Assembly: GCF_018224955.1 (NCBI RefSeq)
Contig: NZ_JAGTUU010000008.1
Coordinates: 186,001-250,000, forward strand
Direction of reading: 5' to 3'
Origin: Thetidibacter halocola
GTDB lineage: Bacteria > Pseudomonadota > Alphaproteobacteria > Rhodobacterales > Rhodobacteraceae
DNA: 64,000 nt
Part shown: positions 1 to 9,072 of the stretch, one piece after another
Position numbering within the stretch: position 1 is the stretch's first letter
How the letters are laid out: every line of letters starts with the position of its first letter
Notes under the pieces: generated by a model
Told to the model about the DNA's origin: nothing
The model's database searches: none
The model's input: only the letters and a program-made list of their open reading frames with translations
Made by a program: the position numbers and the translations under genes

Positions 1-20
1 CCTTGAACGGTTTCGGCGAT

Positions 21-155
21 TCTGGCATAAAAGGATGCGCTGACGTTATCACTATCGCCTACCTGTCTGCCCTCGGCGACAGAGCAACGATACTGCTCTG
101 ACTACGCCGACCCGTTGCAATACCGCGAACGGAAAGACGACAGGAGACGCACGGA
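21..155 (+). promoter_or_regulatory. Promoter and long 5' leader of the first cold-shock gene
   Basis: The block TCTGGCATA at 21-29 recurs at 39550-39558 upstream of the second cold-shock gene, at nearly the same distance from the start codon (135 and 134 nt). Further matches inside both leaders keep register: CGATAC at 88 and 39617, GACTACGCCG at 100 against GACTTTGCCG at 39629. The shared upstream block looks like promoter sequence and the rest like a structured untranslated leader, as known for cspA-type mRNAs. A start site has not been measured. Confidence 0.6.
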
Positions 156-362
156 ATGGCCACTGGCACCGTGAAATGGTTCAATACCACCAAAGGTTAT
201 GGTTTCATTGCGCCGGACTCCGGCGGCAAGGACATCTTCGTTCACATCTCGGCGGTCGAACGCTCGGGCCTCAAGGGGCTGAAGGACAACCAGAAAGTGT
301 CCTTCGAGCTCCAGTCCGGCCGTGACGGCCGCGAAAGCGCCATCAACCTCGAGCTGGTCTGA
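156..362 (+). CDS. Cold-shock protein, CspA family
   Basis: A 68-residue single cold-shock domain that binds single-stranded RNA and DNA and acts as an RNA chaperone in the cytoplasm. The first RNA-binding motif reads KGYGFI and the second DIFVHIS, both with the expected aromatic residues. It begins [10 protein letters not shown], identical to the second cold-shock protein at 39684, and the two proteins are close paralogues. The start follows a purine-rich AGGAGA stretch. It is monocistronic, with a long leader upstream and a GC-rich hairpin just downstream. Cold induction is an inference from the leader. Stationary-phase or constitutive Csp paralogues also exist, so induction conditions are uncertain. 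Confidence 0.95.
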   Translation: MATGTVKWFNTTKGYGFIAPDSGGKDIFVHISAVERSGLKGLKDNQKVSFELQSGRDGRESAINLELV

Positions 363-371
363 GATCGCTCC

Positions 372-394
372 GGGCGCGCCGAGGCGGCGCGCCC
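372..394 (+). terminator. GC-rich hairpin after the first cold-shock gene
   Basis: Arms GGGCGCGCC (372-380) and GGCGCGCCC (386-394) are perfectly complementary around a 5-nt loop, 9 nt past the stop codon. No T-tract follows, so it may be a stabilising 3' hairpin or a weak terminator. Confidence 0.5.
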
Positions 395-605
395 CTCTCC
401 ATGGCAGGCGGACACCGCACCTTCGGCGGGCCCGACGCGACAGCCGCGGGTGCGCCACCCCTTTCTGCTTCGCCATCACCCGACACCTCTCGCCGCCCCC
501 CGGAACCGGCGGGATCATAATTCCGCCAGTTCTACGGATCGGCGATGGAGCCTTTGGCGACATTGCCCTATGGTTGGGGCAACTGCTGACGGGGGACACA
601 ACGGA

Positions 606-2414
606 ATGACGAAACGCGCATGGGCGGCGGCACTCCTTCTGGCACTTGCCACGCCCGCGACGGCGCTGGATCGGGTCGATCTGCGCCTTTCCCAGGACGA
701 CGAGGACCTTTCCACCGCGCTGAAGGGCGCGTCGCTGCTGCGCGCCCTGCGCGACGACGGTGATGGTGATGCGGCCGACGCTCTGGCCGCGGCCCAGGCC
801 GACTACGCCCGCCTGCTCGAGGTGTTGTATGCCGAGGGCCATTACGGCGCGGCCATCAGCATCAAGCTGGACGGTCGCGAGGCCGCGCTGATACCGCCGC
901 TGAATCCGCCCTCGGCCATCCGTGATGCTGTCATCAGCATCGATCCGGGCCCGGTCTACGCGCTGGCCCAGACCCGCGTCGCGCCGCTGGCACCGGGGTC
1001 GACGCTGCCTGAGGGGTTCGCCCCAGGCGCACCGGCCCGGGCCGATATCGTGCGCGGCGCGGCGCAGGGCGCGGTAACCGACTGGCGGCAATACGGCCAT
1101 GCCAAGGCGCGCATTGCCGACCAGGCCATCACGGCCCGCCATGACGCCGACACGCTGGACGTGAATGTCGCCATCGACCCGGGCCGCCAGGCAACCTTTG
1201 GTGAGGTCGGCGTGCAGGGCGAGACCGCCGTGCGTGAGCCCCGAGTCCGCCAGATCGCCGGCATCCCGCGCGGCGACCGCTTTGACCCCGAGGCCGTCAC
1301 CAAGGCGGCCGAACGCCTGCGCAAGACCGGCACCTTCCGCTCCGTTACCATCGCCGAGGCCGAGACGATCGCCCCGGACGGCACGCTCGACATGGAAATC
1401 ACCGTGGTCGACCGCCCGCCGCGCCGGATTTCGGGTGGTGTCGAGCTTTCCAGCCTCGAGGGCCTGACCCTTTCGGCCGACTGGCTGCACCGCAACATCC
1501 TGGGCGGCGCAGAGCGGCTTTTACTGCGTGGCGAGATCACCCAGATCGGCGGCGGTTCGGGCGGGCCCGACCTGACGCTGGGCGCCCGGTTCGAGAAACC
1601 CGCCGTCTACGGGCCCGATACGCTGTTCTTCGCCCTGGCCGAGGCGCATTACACCGACGAGCCCGACTACCTCGACGAGGGCGGCAAGATCGGCCTGGGC
1701 GTCACGCGCGAATTCTCGGACACGCTGAGCGCCGATATCGGCATCTCGCTGGCCTACAGCAACATCACCGACCGCTACCTCGGCCGCGACGCGGATGGCA
1801 ATTACCCGAACCGGGAACTGCTGCTGTTCGGGCTGCCCACCGCGCTGACCTGGGATCGGCGCGACAACACGCTGGACGCGACCAAAGGATTCTACATCCG
1901 CGCCGAGGTCGAGCCCTTTGCCTATCTTCTGGGCACCGGCAATGGCGGCGCGCGGCTGGCGCTGGACGCACGCGGCTATCGCGGGCTGGGTTCCAGCGAC
2001 CGGCTGGTGCTGGCCGGGCGGCTGCAGCTGGGCGCGCTGGTCGGGCCCGACGCCGCCGACGCACCGCCCGACTACCTGTTCTATTCCGGTGGCGGCGGCA
2101 CCGTCCGCGGCCAGCCCTTCCAGTCGCTCGACGCCGATTACAACGGCACGCGGCTGGGTGGGCGCGGCTTTGCCGGCACGTCGCTGGAGCTGCGCGCCGG
2201 GATCACCGACAAGATCAGCGTCGTCGGCTTCGCCGACGCGGGCTATATCAGCGCCGACAGCAGCTTCGCCTCTGGCGACTGGCACGCGGGCGCCGGCATC
2301 GGCCTGCGCTATGACACCACCATCGGGCCGATCCGCGTGGATCTGGCCGGGCCCGTCGCCGGCACCACAGGCGATGGCGTGCAACTCTACATCGGGATCG
2401 GACAGGCTTTCTGA
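606..2414 (+). CDS. tamA: Outer-membrane translocation module subunit TamA (BamA/Omp85 superfamily)
   Basis: A 602-residue Omp85-family protein. The chosen ATG gives a clean signal peptide (MTKRAWAAALLLALATPATA); the frame is open further upstream but that part is not signal-like. POTRA-type domains occupy roughly residues 25-255 and a C-terminal beta-barrel roughly 280-602. The barrel includes the characteristic GGGGTVRGQ segment and ends in an aromatic residue, as outer-membrane proteins do. TamA sits in the outer membrane and works with the inner-membrane-anchored TamB in assembling outer-membrane proteins and, as more recently proposed, in lipid transport. Its stop codon overlaps the tamB start by one base (TGATG), indicating translational coupling. 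Confidence 0.93.
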   Translation: MTKRAWAAALLLALATPATALDRVDLRLSQDDEDLSTALKGASLLRALRDDGDGDAADALAAAQADYARLLEVLYAEGHYGAAISIKLDGREAALIPPLNPPSAIRDAVISIDPGPVYALAQTRVAPLAPGSTLPEGFAPGAPARADIVRGAAQGAVTDWRQYGHAKARIADQAITARHDADTLDVNVAIDPGRQATFGEVGVQGETAVREPRVRQIAGIPRGDRFDPEAVTKAAERLRKTGTFRSVTIAEAETIAPDGTLDMEITVVDRPPRRISGGVELSSLEGLTLSADWLHRNILGGAERLLLRGEITQIGGGSGGPDLTLGARFEKPAVYGPDTLFFALAEAHYTDEPDYLDEGGKIGLGVTREFSDTLSADIGISLAYSNITDRYLGRDADGNYPNRELLLFGLPTALTWDRRDNTLDATKGFYIRAEVEPFAYLLGTGNGGARLALDARGYRGLGSSDRLVLAGRLQLGALVGPDAADAPPDYLFYSGGGGTVRGQPFQSLDADYNGTRLGGRGFAGTSLELRAGITDKISVVGFADAGYISADSSFASGDWHAGAGIGLRYDTTIGPIRVDLAGPVAGTTGDGVQLYIGIGQAF

Positions 2415-5400
2415 TGCGCGTTTTTCTTGTCTGCCTCCTGATGCTCCTGCCCCTGCCGCTCGTGGCACAGCAGGACGACCGCGGCTTCATCCAGGCCAAG
2501 CTCGAGGATGCACTGTCCGGCCCCGGCCGCACCGTGCGGGTCGAGGGCTTTGCCGGGGCGCTGTCCAGCCGCGCAACGATCGAACGCATCACCGTCTCGG
2601 ACCCCGAGGGCATCTGGCTATCGATCGAGGACGTGGCGATGATCTGGACGCGCACCGCACTGCTGTCCGGACGGGTCGAGATCGACGAACTCATCGCCGC
2701 CCGCATCGACCTGCCCCGCCTGCCCATCGCCCCGCCGGACGAACGCCCCTCGCCCGAGGCATCCGGCACCCCGTTCAGCCTGCCGGAACTGCCGGTCTCG
2801 CTGCGACTGGACCAGTTGTCCGTGGCCAGTGTGACGCTGGGCCCGGGTCTGCTGGGAGAGGCGGCGGAGCTTTCGGTCTCGGGCAGTGCCGCGCTGGCCG
2901 GGGGCGCGGGCGATGCCAGCCTCGACATCCGCCGCCTCGACAAGGGTGGCGAACTGGTGCTGCAAGGCGCCTTTGACAATGTCAGCCGCGTCCTGGGCCT
3001 CAACATCGCCTTGCAGGAGCCGGCAGGCGGGCTGGTCGCGCGCAAGCTGGGCCTGCACGGCCTGCCGTCGGTCGAACTCGACGTGCAGGGTGAAGCGCCG
3101 CTGACCGACTACACGGCAAACATCCAGCTCAAGACCGACGATACCGACCGGCTGGCAGGCAAGGTCACGCTCAGCAGCAATGCCGAGGGTGCGCAGACCT
3201 TCGCGATGGATCTGGGCGGCGACCTGGCGCCGCTGCTGGCACCGGACTACCGCGCCTTCCTCGGCCCGCGGATCGCCCTGCTGACCGAGGGGCAACGCGC
3301 CCCGGATGGCAGCCTGAACCTCGAGATATTCCGCCTCAGCGCCGCTGCGCTGACGCTGGACGGCGCGGCCCGGATCGGCGCCGATGGCTGGCCACAGCGG
3401 TTCGACCTGTCGGGCCGGATCGCCGCGCCGCAGGGCGGGCCGGTGCTGCTGCCGATCAGCGGGCCGCAAACCCGGATCGACGGCGCCACGCTGAATGCCC
3501 GATTTGACGCGGCCGAAGGCGACGCCTGGACGGTGCAGGCGCTGATGACGGGTCTTGACCGCGCCGACCTAGCCGCCGACCGTGTGGCGCTGGACGCCAC
3601 CGGCCAGATCCTGCGCGCAGAGGAACGCGTGACCGGCCGCCTGCGGATGGACGGCACCGGCCTTTCTCCCACCGATGCCGGGCTGGCACAGGCGCTGGGA
3701 GACGCGATGCGCGGGGCGTTCGACTTCGACTGGGCGCGCAACGCGCCGCTGCGCCTCAGCGCGATGGACCTCGGCGGGGCGGATTACGGCGTGACAGGCG
3801 CGCTGAACATCGACGGCATCACCGACAATCTCAACCCGGTGCTGACCCCCGACCTGACCCTCGCCGCCGCCGACCTGTCGCGCTTTGCCGCGCTGGCGGG
3901 GCTGGACGTGGGCGGCGCGGCAGAGCTGGCCATCACCGGCACCGCAGAACCCGTGACCGGCCTGATCGATCTGCGCCTGACGGGCGGCACGACCGACCTG
4001 CGCACCGGCATCGACCGCGTCGACCCGCTGTTGCGCGGCGCCGGGCAGCTTGTCCTGTCGCTGATCCGCGACGAGACCGGCACCCGCGTCGATCCGCTGC
4101 GGCTGGAAACGCAGGCGGCGCGGGTCGAGGCGCGCGGCAGCCTCGCCACCGGCGCCAGCGACCTTCGGATCGAGGCCGCGCTGACCCAGACCGCCGATGT
4201 GCAGCCGGGTCTCGACGGGCCGTCCACCGTGACCGCGACGGCGCGGCAGGCGGGAGACGTCTGGACCATCTCGGCCACCGGCACGGCGCCGGGCAACGCT
4301 TCGCTTGGGTTCGACGGTACGGTGACCGGCAATGGCAGCGACCGGCTGGTGCCGGACGGGCGCCTGCGTGCCTCGGTGGGCCGCCTGTCCGCCTATTCGG
4401 AGCTTGCCGGCCGGCCCCTGTCCGGCGCGCTGCGGCTCGAAGCCGAAGGCCGCGGCGACGTTGTCAGCCAGCTTTTCGACGTGACCGCGACGCTGGACGG
4501 CACCGACTTGGCCGCTGGGATCGCCCAACTGGATCCGCTGCTGCGCGGCGCCTCGCGGCTGGAAGTAACGGCGGTGCGCGACGCGGCCGGCCTGCGGGTG
4601 GAACCGCTGCGGCTGCAAACCCCCACGGCACGTCTCCAGGCGCGCGGTAGCCTGGTCGACGGCGCCAGCAACCTGACGCTGGACGCCGCGCTCGACCGCA
4701 CCGGCGACATCCTGCCCGGTCTCGACGGACGTACCACGCTGAATGCCACCGCGACCCAGGCGGGCGAGGTCTGGACGGTCTCGGCCATCGGCACCGCGCC
4801 GGGTGAGGCGACGATCAGCTATGACGGCACGGTGACCGGCGACGGCACGGAACGGCTGGCGCTGGACGGGCGGCTGCGCGCCGCCATCGGCCAGCTCTCG
4901 GCGCTGTCGCAACTGGTCGGCCGTCCGCTGGGCGGCGCGCTGAACCTCACCGCGCAGGGCAGCGGCGACGTGCTGACACAGGAATTCGACGTCACCGCCG
5001 CGCTGGACGGCACCAGCCTGCGCAGCGGTATCGGCCAGGTCGACACCCTGCTCCGCGGCGCCTCGCGCGTCGACCTGCGAGCGGCGCGGACCGGCGATGT
5101 CCTGACCATCGAGCGGCTGGCCGTCGACGCGACCGGACTGAATGGCACGCTGTCCGGGCAGGTGTCGCCACGCGACAGCGCGCTGCAGATCGCCGCCAGC
5201 CTGCGCGACCTGGGCCTTCTCGTGCCCGACCTGCCCGGCCCCGCCCGGCTGAGCGGCACCGCTGCCAGCAGCGGCGGCGACTGGCGCGTTGACCTGTCAG
5301 GCACCGGTCCGGGCGGCATCACGTTGGCGGCGCGCGGCAGCGTCGCCCCGGATGCCAGCCGCATGGCGCTGGACCTGAACGGCGTGGCGCCCCTGGCCCT

Positions 5401-6658
5401 GGCCAACGAGACGCTGCGCCCGCGCGCGATCAACGGTCTCGTGCGGTTTGACCTGGCGGTGGACGGCCCGCCTGCCCTGTCCTCGGTCAGCGGCACGCTG
5501 GCGACCGAGGACGCACGCCTGTCCCTGCCCGCGCTGCGCAACGCGATCACCGACCTCGCCGTGCGGGTCCAACTGGGCGCCAGCCGCGCCACGATCGATG
5601 CGACGGGGCGGCTGGCCACCGGCGGCGACCTGACCGTGCGCGGCCCCGTCACGCTGACAGCCCCCTTCGTCGCCGACCTTCAGGCGATCCTGCGCAACAT
5701 CGAGCTGCGCGAACCCGGCCTGTTCGAGACCACCGCCAACGGCACTGTCACCGTCGCCGGCCCATTGCAGGGCGGCGCCCGGATCGGCGGGCGGATCGGG
5801 CTGGAACAGGTCGAGGCGCGCATCCCCACTGTCGGCCCCTCCTACAAGGTGCTGGACGGGCTGCGTCACGTGAACCCGCCCGCCGACGTGGTGCGGACGC
5901 TGCAATTCGCCGGCCTGTCGCTGAACGGCGCCCCGGCCGATGATGCCGGCGGCGGCGGCCCGGCCTTTCCGCTGGACCTGACCATCGACGCGCCAAGCCG
6001 GATCTTTGTCCGCGGCCGCGGCCTCGATGCTGAGCTGGGCGGCTCGCTGCGGTTGACCGGCACCACCGCCGATGTCGTGCCGCAGGGCCAGTTCGACCTG
6101 ATCCGCGGCCGGCTGGACCTGCTGGGCAAGCGGCTTGAACTGACCGAGGGCAGCATCGGCCTGCGCGGCAGTTTTGACCCGGTGATCCGACTTGCGGCGA
6201 CAACCGATGTCGATGGCACGGCGATCACCATCGCCATCGCCGGGGCCGCGTCCGACCCCGACCTGTCCATCGCCTCGGCGCCACAACTGCCCGAGGACGA
6301 GGTTCTGTCGCTGCTGCTGTTCGGCCGCTCGGTGACCGAGATCTCGCCGCTCCAGGCGGTGCAGCTGGCGCAGGCGGTGCGCACCCTGTCCGGACGCGGC
6401 GATGGCGGCGTGCTGGACAAGATCCGTTCGGGTCTGAAGCTGGACGACCTCGATATCGGCACCACGGCGGACGGCGTGGCGCAGGCCCGCATCGGCGCCT
6501 ACATCTCGGAAAATGTCTATACCAACGTGACGGTGAGCGCCGATGGCGAGAGCGAGATCAACCTCAATCTCGACATCACCCCGGCTCTGACGCTGCGCGG
6601 TCGGTTGGGTTCGGATGGCGATACCGGCATCGGCGTGTTCTACGAAAAGGACTACTGA
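2414..6658 (+). CDS. tamB: Translocation and assembly module TamB (DUF490, AsmA-like bridge protein)
   Basis: A 1414-residue protein with an N-terminal hydrophobic anchor (residues 1-18, MRVFLVCLLMLLPLPLVA), a long repetitive beta-rich middle and a C-terminal TamB/DUF490 domain (about 1070-1414) ending in the family-typical GVFYEKDY. It spans the periplasm and partners TamA. The middle contains a tandem repeat of exactly 510 nt (170 residues), seen from xDPLLRGA/DTLLRGA at 4022, 4532 and 5042; the third unit is more diverged. The length is within the family range. A strong hairpin terminator follows the stop. Its overlap with tamA makes the pair one operon. Confidence 0.93.
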   Translation: MRVFLVCLLMLLPLPLVAQQDDRGFIQAKLEDALSGPGRTVRVEGFAGALSSRATIERITVSDPEGIWLSIEDVAMIWTRTALLSGRVEIDELIAARIDLPRLPIAPPDERPSPEASGTPFSLPELPVSLRLDQLSVASVTLGPGLLGEAAELSVSGSAALAGGAGDASLDIRRLDKGGELVLQGAFDNVSRVLGLNIALQEPAGGLVARKLGLHGLPSVELDVQGEAPLTDYTANIQLKTDDTDRLAGKVTLSSNAEGAQTFAMDLGGDLAPLLAPDYRAFLGPRIALLTEGQRAPDGSLNLEIFRLSAAALTLDGAARIGADGWPQRFDLSGRIAAPQGGPVLLPISGPQTRIDGATLNARFDAAEGDAWTVQALMTGLDRADLAADRVALDATGQILRAEERVTGRLRMDGTGLSPTDAGLAQALGDAMRGAFDFDWARNAPLRLSAMDLGGADYGVTGALNIDGITDNLNPVLTPDLTLAAADLSRFAALAGLDVGGAAELAITGTAEPVTGLIDLRLTGGTTDLRTGIDRVDPLLRGAGQLVLSLIRDETGTRVDPLRLETQAARVEARGSLATGASDLRIEAALTQTADVQPGLDGPSTVTATARQAGDVWTISATGTAPGNASLGFDGTVTGNGSDRLVPDGRLRASVGRLSAYSELAGRPLSGALRLEAEGRGDVVSQLFDVTATLDGTDLAAGIAQLDPLLRGASRLEVTAVRDAAGLRVEPLRLQTPTARLQARGSLVDGASNLTLDAALDRTGDILPGLDGRTTLNATATQAGEVWTVSAIGTAPGEATISYDGTVTGDGTERLALDGRLRAAIGQLSALSQLVGRPLGGALNLTAQGSGDVLTQEFDVTAALDGTSLRSGIGQVDTLLRGASRVDLRAARTGDVLTIERLAVDATGLNGTLSGQVSPRDSALQIAASLRDLGLLVPDLPGPARLSGTAASSGGDWRVDLSGTGPGGITLAARGSVAPDASRMALDLNGVAPLALANETLRPRAINGLVRFDLAVDGPPALSSVSGTLATEDARLSLPALRNAITDLAVRVQLGASRATIDATGRLATGGDLTVRGPVTLTAPFVADLQAILRNIELREPGLFETTANGTVTVAGPLQGGARIGGRIGLEQVEARIPTVGPSYKVLDGLRHVNPPADVVRTLQFAGLSLNGAPADDAGGGGPAFPLDLTIDAPSRIFVRGRGLDAELGGSLRLTGTTADVVPQGQFDLIRGRLDLLGKRLELTEGSIGLRGSFDPVIRLAATTDVDGTAITIAIAGAASDPDLSIASAPQLPEDEVLSLLLFGRSVTEISPLQAVQLAQAVRTLSGRGDGGVLDKIRSGLKLDDLDIGTTADGVAQARIGAYISENVYTNVTVSADGESEINLNLDITPALTLRGRLGSDGDTGIGVFYEKDY

Positions 6659-6669
6659 TCGGCACGAAA

Positions 6670-6694
6670 AAGGGCGGGGTCCAGCCCCGCCCTT
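6670..6694. terminator. Bidirectional Rho-independent terminator between tamB and the aldehyde dehydrogenase gene
   Basis: Perfect 10-bp arms AAGGGCGGGG (6670-6679) and CCCCGCCCTT (6685-6694) around TCCAG. They lie between converging genes, with A residues on the left giving a U-run on the minus-strand transcript. Confidence 0.85.
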
Positions 6695-6722
6695 GCCGTC
6701 GTTTGCCTGTGCTGCCGGGGCT

Positions 6723-8159
6723 TTACAGCGCCCAGCCGGTCACGGCCTTGACCTCGACGAAATCGTGGATGCCCCAGCTGCCGCCCTCGCGGCCATTGCC
6801 CGACATCTTCATCCCGCCAAAGGGCGAACCGGCACCGCGGCCCTGCCCGTTCATTTGCACCATGCCAGAGCGCAGCACCCGCGCCAGCCGGTTGCGCCGC
6901 GCGCCGTCCTGGCTCTGAACGTAGTTGGTCAGGCCATAAGGTGTGTCGTTGGCAATGCGCACCGCCTCGTCCTCAGTCTCGAACTTCATGATAGACAGGA
7001 CCGGGCCAAAGATCTCCTCGCGCGCGATGGTCATGTCGGGGGTCACATCGGCAAAGACCGTCGGGCGCACGAAGAACCCCTTGTTGAAGCCCTCGGGCAG
7101 ACCAGGGCCGCCCGCGACCAGCCGTGCGCCCTCGTCGATGCCCTTCTGGATCAGACCCTGGATCTTCTCCCACTGGCTGGCGTTCACCACCGGACCGATA
7201 TGGCGGCCTGCCTTGCTGGCGGGGCCGACCTCGAGCTTTTGCGCGATGCCTGCGGCCTCTTCGACGACGCGATCATAGACCGAGGCCTCGACCAGCATGC
7301 GCGAGGGCGCGTTGCAGGATTGGCCCGTGTTTTCCATCATGTGCAGCACGCCGCGCTTGACCGCCTTTTCATCCGCATCGGCGAAGATCAGGTTGGCGCC
7401 CTTGCCGCCCAGTTCCAGGTGCACACGCTTGAGCGTGTCGGCGGCGGCGATCGAGATCAGCCGCCCGGCCCGGGTAGAGCCGGTGAAGCTGACCATGTCC
7501 ACGTCCGTGTGACTGGAGAGTTGCGAGCCCACACCCACACCATCCCCGTTCACCAGGTTGAAAACGCCCGCCGGCAGGCCCGCCGCATGCATGATCTCGG
7601 CAAAGACAATCGCGTCGATCGGGCTTTCCTCGGAGGGTTTCAGCACCATCGTGTTGCCCGCGACCAGCGCCGCGCCGACCTTGAGCGTGATCTGGTTCAT
7701 CGGCCAGTTCCACGGCGTGATCAGCGCGCAGACGCCCACCGCCTCGTGAATGATCCGGTCATTGGGCGCATGATCGCCCAGCGGGTGTTCCCAGCGAAAC
7801 GCCTTGGCGGCGGTGATGAAGTTCTTCAGGTGCCAGCTGCCCGCGCCAACCTGGTCGCGGCGCGACATGTCGATGGGTGCTCCCATCGCCATGCTCATCG
7901 CCTGGGCGAGATCCTCCTCGCGCTCGCGGTAGGCGGCCAGGACCCGCTCCAGCGCGGCGATGCGCTGTTCGACCGGGGTGGCCATCCAGCCCGGCAGGGC
8001 GGCCTTGGCCGCGGCCACGGCGGCGTCCGTATCGGCCTGTCCGCCCAGGCTGATGATGGCGCAAGGCTCTTCGGTAGAAGGGTCGATCACGGCATAGTCG
8101 CGGCCCTGAACCGGGTCCACCCAGGTGCCGTTGATGTAGAATTGGCGTCTCTCGATCAT
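6723..8159 (-). CDS. NAD(P)-dependent aldehyde dehydrogenase family protein
   Basis: A 478-residue soluble aldehyde dehydrogenase oxidising an aldehyde to its acid. Visible motifs are the coenzyme-binding ITPWNWPMNQ near residue 142, the catalytic glutamate region LELGGKGANLIF near 240, and the catalytic cysteine in NTGQSCNAPSRM near 280. EEIFGPVLSIM lies near the C-terminal third. The substrate cannot be deduced; the sequence resembles broad-specificity medium-chain aldehyde dehydrogenases. It is transcribed away from the peroxiredoxin gene across a shared 193-bp region containing a dyad at 8280-8303. Confidence 0.93.
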   Translation of the reverse strand: MIERRQFYINGTWVDPVQGRDYAVIDPSTEEPCAIISLGGQADTDAAVAAAKAALPGWMATPVEQRIAALERVLAAYREREEDLAQAMSMAMGAPIDMSRRDQVGAGSWHLKNFITAAKAFRWEHPLGDHAPNDRIIHEAVGVCALITPWNWPMNQITLKVGAALVAGNTMVLKPSEESPIDAIVFAEIMHAAGLPAGVFNLVNGDGVGVGSQLSSHTDVDMVSFTGSTRAGRLISIAAADTLKRVHLELGGKGANLIFADADEKAVKRGVLHMMENTGQSCNAPSRMLVEASVYDRVVEEAAGIAQKLEVGPASKAGRHIGPVVNASQWEKIQGLIQKGIDEGARLVAGGPGLPEGFNKGFFVRPTVFADVTPDMTIAREEIFGPVLSIMKFETEDEAVRIANDTPYGLTNYVQSQDGARRNRLARVLRSGMVQMNGQGRGAGSPFGGMKMSGNGREGGSWGIHDFVEVKAVTGWAL

Positions 8160-8279
8160 CGCTTTCTCCCGCGCTTAATTCCATCCCCCGCGACCTGCGA
8201 AGAACCGTGTCCCTATCGGCATCCGGGGGGTTTCGCGGCACTCTGTCACCCCCTATCTGAAGGTGCAAGGCGGGGCTTT

Positions 8280-8303
8280 ACATATTGAATTCAGAATATA
8301 TGT
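8280..8303. promoter_or_regulatory. AT-rich dyad in the divergent aldehyde dehydrogenase/peroxiredoxin promoter region
   Basis: ACATATT (8280-8286) and AATATATGT (8295-8303) flank a central GAATTC palindrome in otherwise GC-rich sequence. It lies 50 bp upstream of the peroxiredoxin start and 121 bp upstream of the dehydrogenase start. It could be a -10 region or an operator of an unidentified regulator. Confidence 0.35.
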
Positions 8304-8352
8304 GAACCCTCACAACAGAGTTCGAAACCCGGAAAATGGAAAGGAGCGCCAC

Positions 8353-9006
8353 ATGGCCCTTCGCATCAACGACACGATCCCGAACCTTCACGTCACGACC
8401 GACCTGGGCGAGTATGACCTGCATGACTGGATCGGCGACAGCTGGGCGATCCTGTTCTCGCATCCCAAGGATTTCACCCCCGTCTGCACCACCGAATTCG
8501 GCGCCGTGGCACAGTTGGCCGACGAATGGGCCAAGCGCGGCACCAAGGTGATGGGCATCTCGGTCGATGGCGTGGCCGAACACGTCCAGTGGAAGGCCGA
8601 TATCGAAAAGACGGCGCAGGCCAAGGCCGGGTTCCCGATCATCGCGGACGAGAATCTGAACGTGTCCAAGGCGCTCGACATGCTGCCCGCAGATGCCTAC
8701 CTGCCCGATGGCCGGACGGCGGCGGACAGCGCCTCGGTGCGGTCCGTTTTCATCATCTCGCCGGACAAGAAGGTGCAGCTGATGATGACCTACCCGATGT
8801 CGGTGGGCCGCAACTTCGCCGAGGTGCTGCGGGCGCTGGACGCGCTGCAGGCCACCTGGAAGACGCCGATCGCGACGCCCGCCAATTGGGAATACGGCCA
8901 GGACGTGATCGTGGCTCTGTCGCTGAACGACGCGCAGGCGAAGGAGAAATTCGGCGAGATCGAGATGGTCCTGCCCTACCTGCGCAAGACGAAGATGCCA
9001 GCCTGA
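8353..9006 (+). CDS. 1-Cys peroxiredoxin (Prx6 family)
   Basis: A 217-residue thiol peroxidase reducing hydrogen peroxide and organic hydroperoxides. The peroxidatic cysteine is C45 in HPKDFTPVCTTEFG. No other cysteine occurs in the protein, so it is a 1-Cys enzyme needing an external thiol. The length and the C-terminal extension (PANWEYGQDV) fit the Prx6 group. The start is the ATG preceded by GGAAAGGAGC; an upstream in-frame extension is not protein-like. It is divergent from the aldehyde dehydrogenase gene, so joint control in oxidative or aldehyde stress is possible. Confidence 0.95.
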   Translation: MALRINDTIPNLHVTTDLGEYDLHDWIGDSWAILFSHPKDFTPVCTTEFGAVAQLADEWAKRGTKVMGISVDGVAEHVQWKADIEKTAQAKAGFPIIADENLNVSKALDMLPADAYLPDGRTAADSASVRSVFIISPDKKVQLMMTYPMSVGRNFAEVLRALDALQATWKTPIATPANWEYGQDVIVALSLNDAQAKEKFGEIEMVLPYLRKTKMPA

Positions 9007-9019
9007 AACCGGGCCTGAG

Positions 9020-9036
9020 CGGGGGCGCTGCCCCCG
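9020..9036. terminator. GC-rich hairpin after the peroxiredoxin gene
   Basis: CGGGGGC (9020-9026) and GCCCCCG (9030-9036) pair around GCT, 13 nt beyond the stop. There is no T-run. It belongs to the GC-hairpin repeat family seen at other places in the window. Confidence 0.5.
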
Positions 9037-9072
9037 CCTCTCGCCAAGCACAGCCCCCGGAAACCGGGCCTG

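Noticed and set aside
20-40. TGGCAT at the cold-shock promoters as a sigma-54 -24 element
   Set aside because: The GG-to-GC distance does not match the fixed sigma-54 spacing in either promoter.
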